Part shown: positions 62,676 through 64,000 of the stretch, piece after piece
How the letters are laid out: every line of letters begins with the position of its first letter
Position numbering within the stretch: position 1 is the stretch's first letter
NCBI GenBank assembly: GCA_029974985.1
Contig: JARKQC010000270.1
Location: 1 to 64,000 of the forward strand
DNA length: 64,000 nt
DNA from: Bacteroidota bacterium
Lineage (GTDB): Bacteria; Bacteroidota; Ignavibacteria; Kapaibacteriales; UBA2268
Direction of reading: 5' to 3'
Notes under the pieces: model-generated
Seen by the model: the letters and a program-made list of their open reading frames with translations, nothing else
What the model was told of the DNA's origin: nothing
The model's database searches: none
Translations under genes and position numbers: made by a program

Positions 62676-64000
62676 ATGAAAAAGTATTTCAAATTTCTTC
62701 GCAGCACAGCAGCACAGCAGCACAGCAGCACAGTATATAATTTATTATTACCAATTATTTTGGTAGTATATTTTATGATACAGAATAGTCCTCAAATATT
62801 AGCCGACATACCCGTACCCGAAAAACTTATTCAGATTGAGAATTTTCAAGTTTTTAGGAATGATACTCTTAAGATTGGTGATACTCTTATTGTTCTACTT
62901 GATTTTAGTGCTAAAGTAAATTGTGATGTAGCCGTCTCAATACCTGTACGAGGCGGGCTAACGCTATTGGGTGATACAAATACAAACTTTACTTACACTC
63001 AAATAGTGAATGTCGAACGCGATAGTTTAAATTATATTACGTTAAAATTGGCGGTTAAAGATAAAATTACTTCATTTATTACAGGTGCCGTTTCTATTAT
63101 CCCAGAAAATGAATATTTTAATGTTCCTATAGGCTTTACTTTTCATGATGAGGTGAATAAACAAATAGATATTGCACCAATAAATCCTAATTGTAGTACC
63201 ATTAATAATTACGATGAGACTTGTAAGAATTATATATTTACGAAGGAGACATTCTTTTCAACAAGGCCAAATGAAAAGAGATTTGTTAATATAACAGGTA
63301 GTATTTTATATTATGATCATTATGCACCTCATGAAGGAGAAGTTCCTGATATTAAAGGGGCATTTACTAATGTATGGTTGTTTTTCTATAGAAATAGTGC
63401 ACCAAATAAATTGTATCATCCCGTTCCTTTTGATAATAATAATATGCCAAGTGAAGGTATTCATTATTTTAGAACTGATCACAATGGCGTATTTAGCTTT
63501 AATTTTGGCTACTTGTTGGATTCGTTAGTTGGTCAAACTTCAATTGAAGATTGGGGTATTACATTAATTGTTGCAAAAGAAAATGAAGCCTTACAATTGT
63601 ACTCAAATACTAATAATATATTAGTACACGGAATTAATAATCCTGATAGAAGTTCATCAAACATAAAGTGCTTTCATAGATTATTACTGCCTAAATATGA
63701 TACACCTTTTTCTTTAAACTCTCCTATATTTGTTTGGAATGTTGGAAATGTATTTTTTAAAGAATTTGGATCAAGTGATAGAGAAGGTGCAATATTTAGA
63801 CATACTACTTTATCAAGAAAATTCTTAATAGAAAGACTCGAAATAGACGAAAGCAATGCTTTAAGTATGTCAATCAATATTCCCCAACAAGTTGAAGTTG
63901 TAGAAGAATTTGCAGCTTCAAATTATAATAGATTTTCAAATGGTAAAATATGGATAACAAGTAAAGATAATAGTAAGCGTAGTGATCCTACATCAAACTT
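62676..64000 (+). CDS. Secreted protein of unknown function with octamer repeat in the signal region (runs off the right edge)
   Basis: Open from ATG 62676 to the window end, 441 codons seen. It starts MKKYFKFLRSTAAQQHSST, then a hydrophobic segment (VYNLLLPIILVVYFMIQ) forming a signal or anchor. The mature part is Asn/Asp-rich and beta-like (FRNDTLKIGDTLIVLLDFSAKV, VSIPVRGGLTLLGDTN). No family recognised. A tandem repeat of GCAGCACA, four copies plus one base at 62701-62733, encodes residues around 9-20, and changes in copy number would shift the reading frame. Confidence 0.75.
   Translation, partial: MKKYFKFLRSTAAQQHSSTVYNLLLPIILVVYFMIQNSPQILADIPVPEKLIQIENFQVFRNDTLKIGDTLIVLLDFSAKVNCDVAVSIPVRGGLTLLGDTNTNFTYTQIVNVERDSLNYITLKLAVKDKITSFITGAVSIIPENEYFNVPIGFTFHDEVNKQIDIAPINPNCSTINNYDETCKNYIFTKETFFSTRPNEKRFVNITGSILYYDHYAPHEGEVPDIKGAFTNVWLFFYRNSAPNKLYHPVPFDNNNMPSEGIHYFRTDHNGVFSFNFGYLLDSLVGQTSIEDWGITLIVAKENEALQLYSNTNNILVHGINNPDRSSSNIKCFHRLLLPKYDTPFSLNSPIFVWNVGNVFFKEFGSSDREGAIFRHTTLSRKFLIERLEIDESNALSMSINIPQQVEVVEEFAASNYNRFSNGKIWITSKDNSKRSDPTSN
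62701..62733. repeat. Octamer tandem repeat (GCAGCACA) x 4.1
   Basis: A perfect period of 8 over 33 bases, lying 25 bases into the last gene of the window. The unit length is not a multiple of three, so gain or loss of one unit would move the gene out of frame. Confidence 0.9.

Noticed and set aside
1..64000. CRISPR array or cas genes
   Set aside because: No regularly spaced repeats of 25-40 bp and no Cas-like proteins seen.
1..64000. Transposases or insertion sequences
   Set aside because: No transposase or integrase protein seen in any frame; the repeats found are non-coding.

Overview
The window looks like chromosome from an AT-rich member of the Bacteroidota/Chlorobiota/Ignavibacteriota (FCB) group. 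The clues are three secreted proteins with type IX secretion C-terminal sorting domains, two TonB-dependent receptors, Bacteroidota-style promoter boxes (TTG, about 20 bases, TAnnTTTG), a zapA - probable 6S RNA - rny block, and L-lysine 6-transaminase. I cannot name the genus. Core genes are very AT-rich by eye; several accessory genes (about 8.1-11.6 kb and 17.6-18.3 kb) look richer in GC.

The left third (1-18.4 kb) is an accessory patchwork, almost all on the minus strand. It holds the start of a type I HsdM (1-231), an orphan PAS-GAF histidine kinase, a type II restriction-modification (R-M) unit with a frameshifted endonuclease flanked by 102-bp direct repeats, pabA and a pabB-pabC fusion, and a nuclease-fused HsdM with an HsdS cut by a stop codon. 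After these come an MFS transporter, a cation diffusion facilitator, an RsgA GTPase, a DUF262/HNH protein and a frameshifted lipoprotein. Four copies of an AT-rich element with a promoter-like core lie upstream of the left-hand operons. Integron attC-like hairpins separate the right-hand single genes.

After a T9SS-sorted SGNH-like protein, a SLOG-like protein and inorganic pyrophosphatase comes the most notable unit, 21.9-33.8 kb on the plus strand. It is a chemosensory operon in exact Wsp order (MCP, CheW, CheR-TPR, WspD-like CheW, CheA-REC, CheB). Its last gene is a receiver-PP2C phosphatase rather than the WspR diguanylate cyclase, and its first encodes a GAF protein with a degenerate GGDEF domain. 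The CheB receiver has lost its phosphoacceptor Asp and a second Hpt-like domain of CheA has Asn for His. This suggests a Wsp-type sensor wired to protein dephosphorylation, probably a partner-switching output.

The minus-strand stretch 33.9-40.9 kb is housekeeping and envelope: arsM, recA, xseB-xseA, a TonB receptor, a lipoprotein and a YD-like repeat protein. Two complete type II R-M systems follow: a HinP1I homologue with an amino-methyltransferase and a RAP-like nuclease (41.0-43.5 kb), and an EcoRV homologue with a Dam-type methyltransferase beside tRNA-Arg(CCU) (45.6-47.5 kb). A beta-helix T9SS protein lies between them.

The right end (47.5-64 kb) is mostly core: DUF494, ybeY, lat, a DUF3108 protein, crcB/fluC, a TonB receptor, rho, a polysaccharide flippase, sucC, zapA, a probable 6S RNA and rny. 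The window ends inside a secreted protein whose signal region contains a four-copy octamer repeat, a candidate phase-variable locus.
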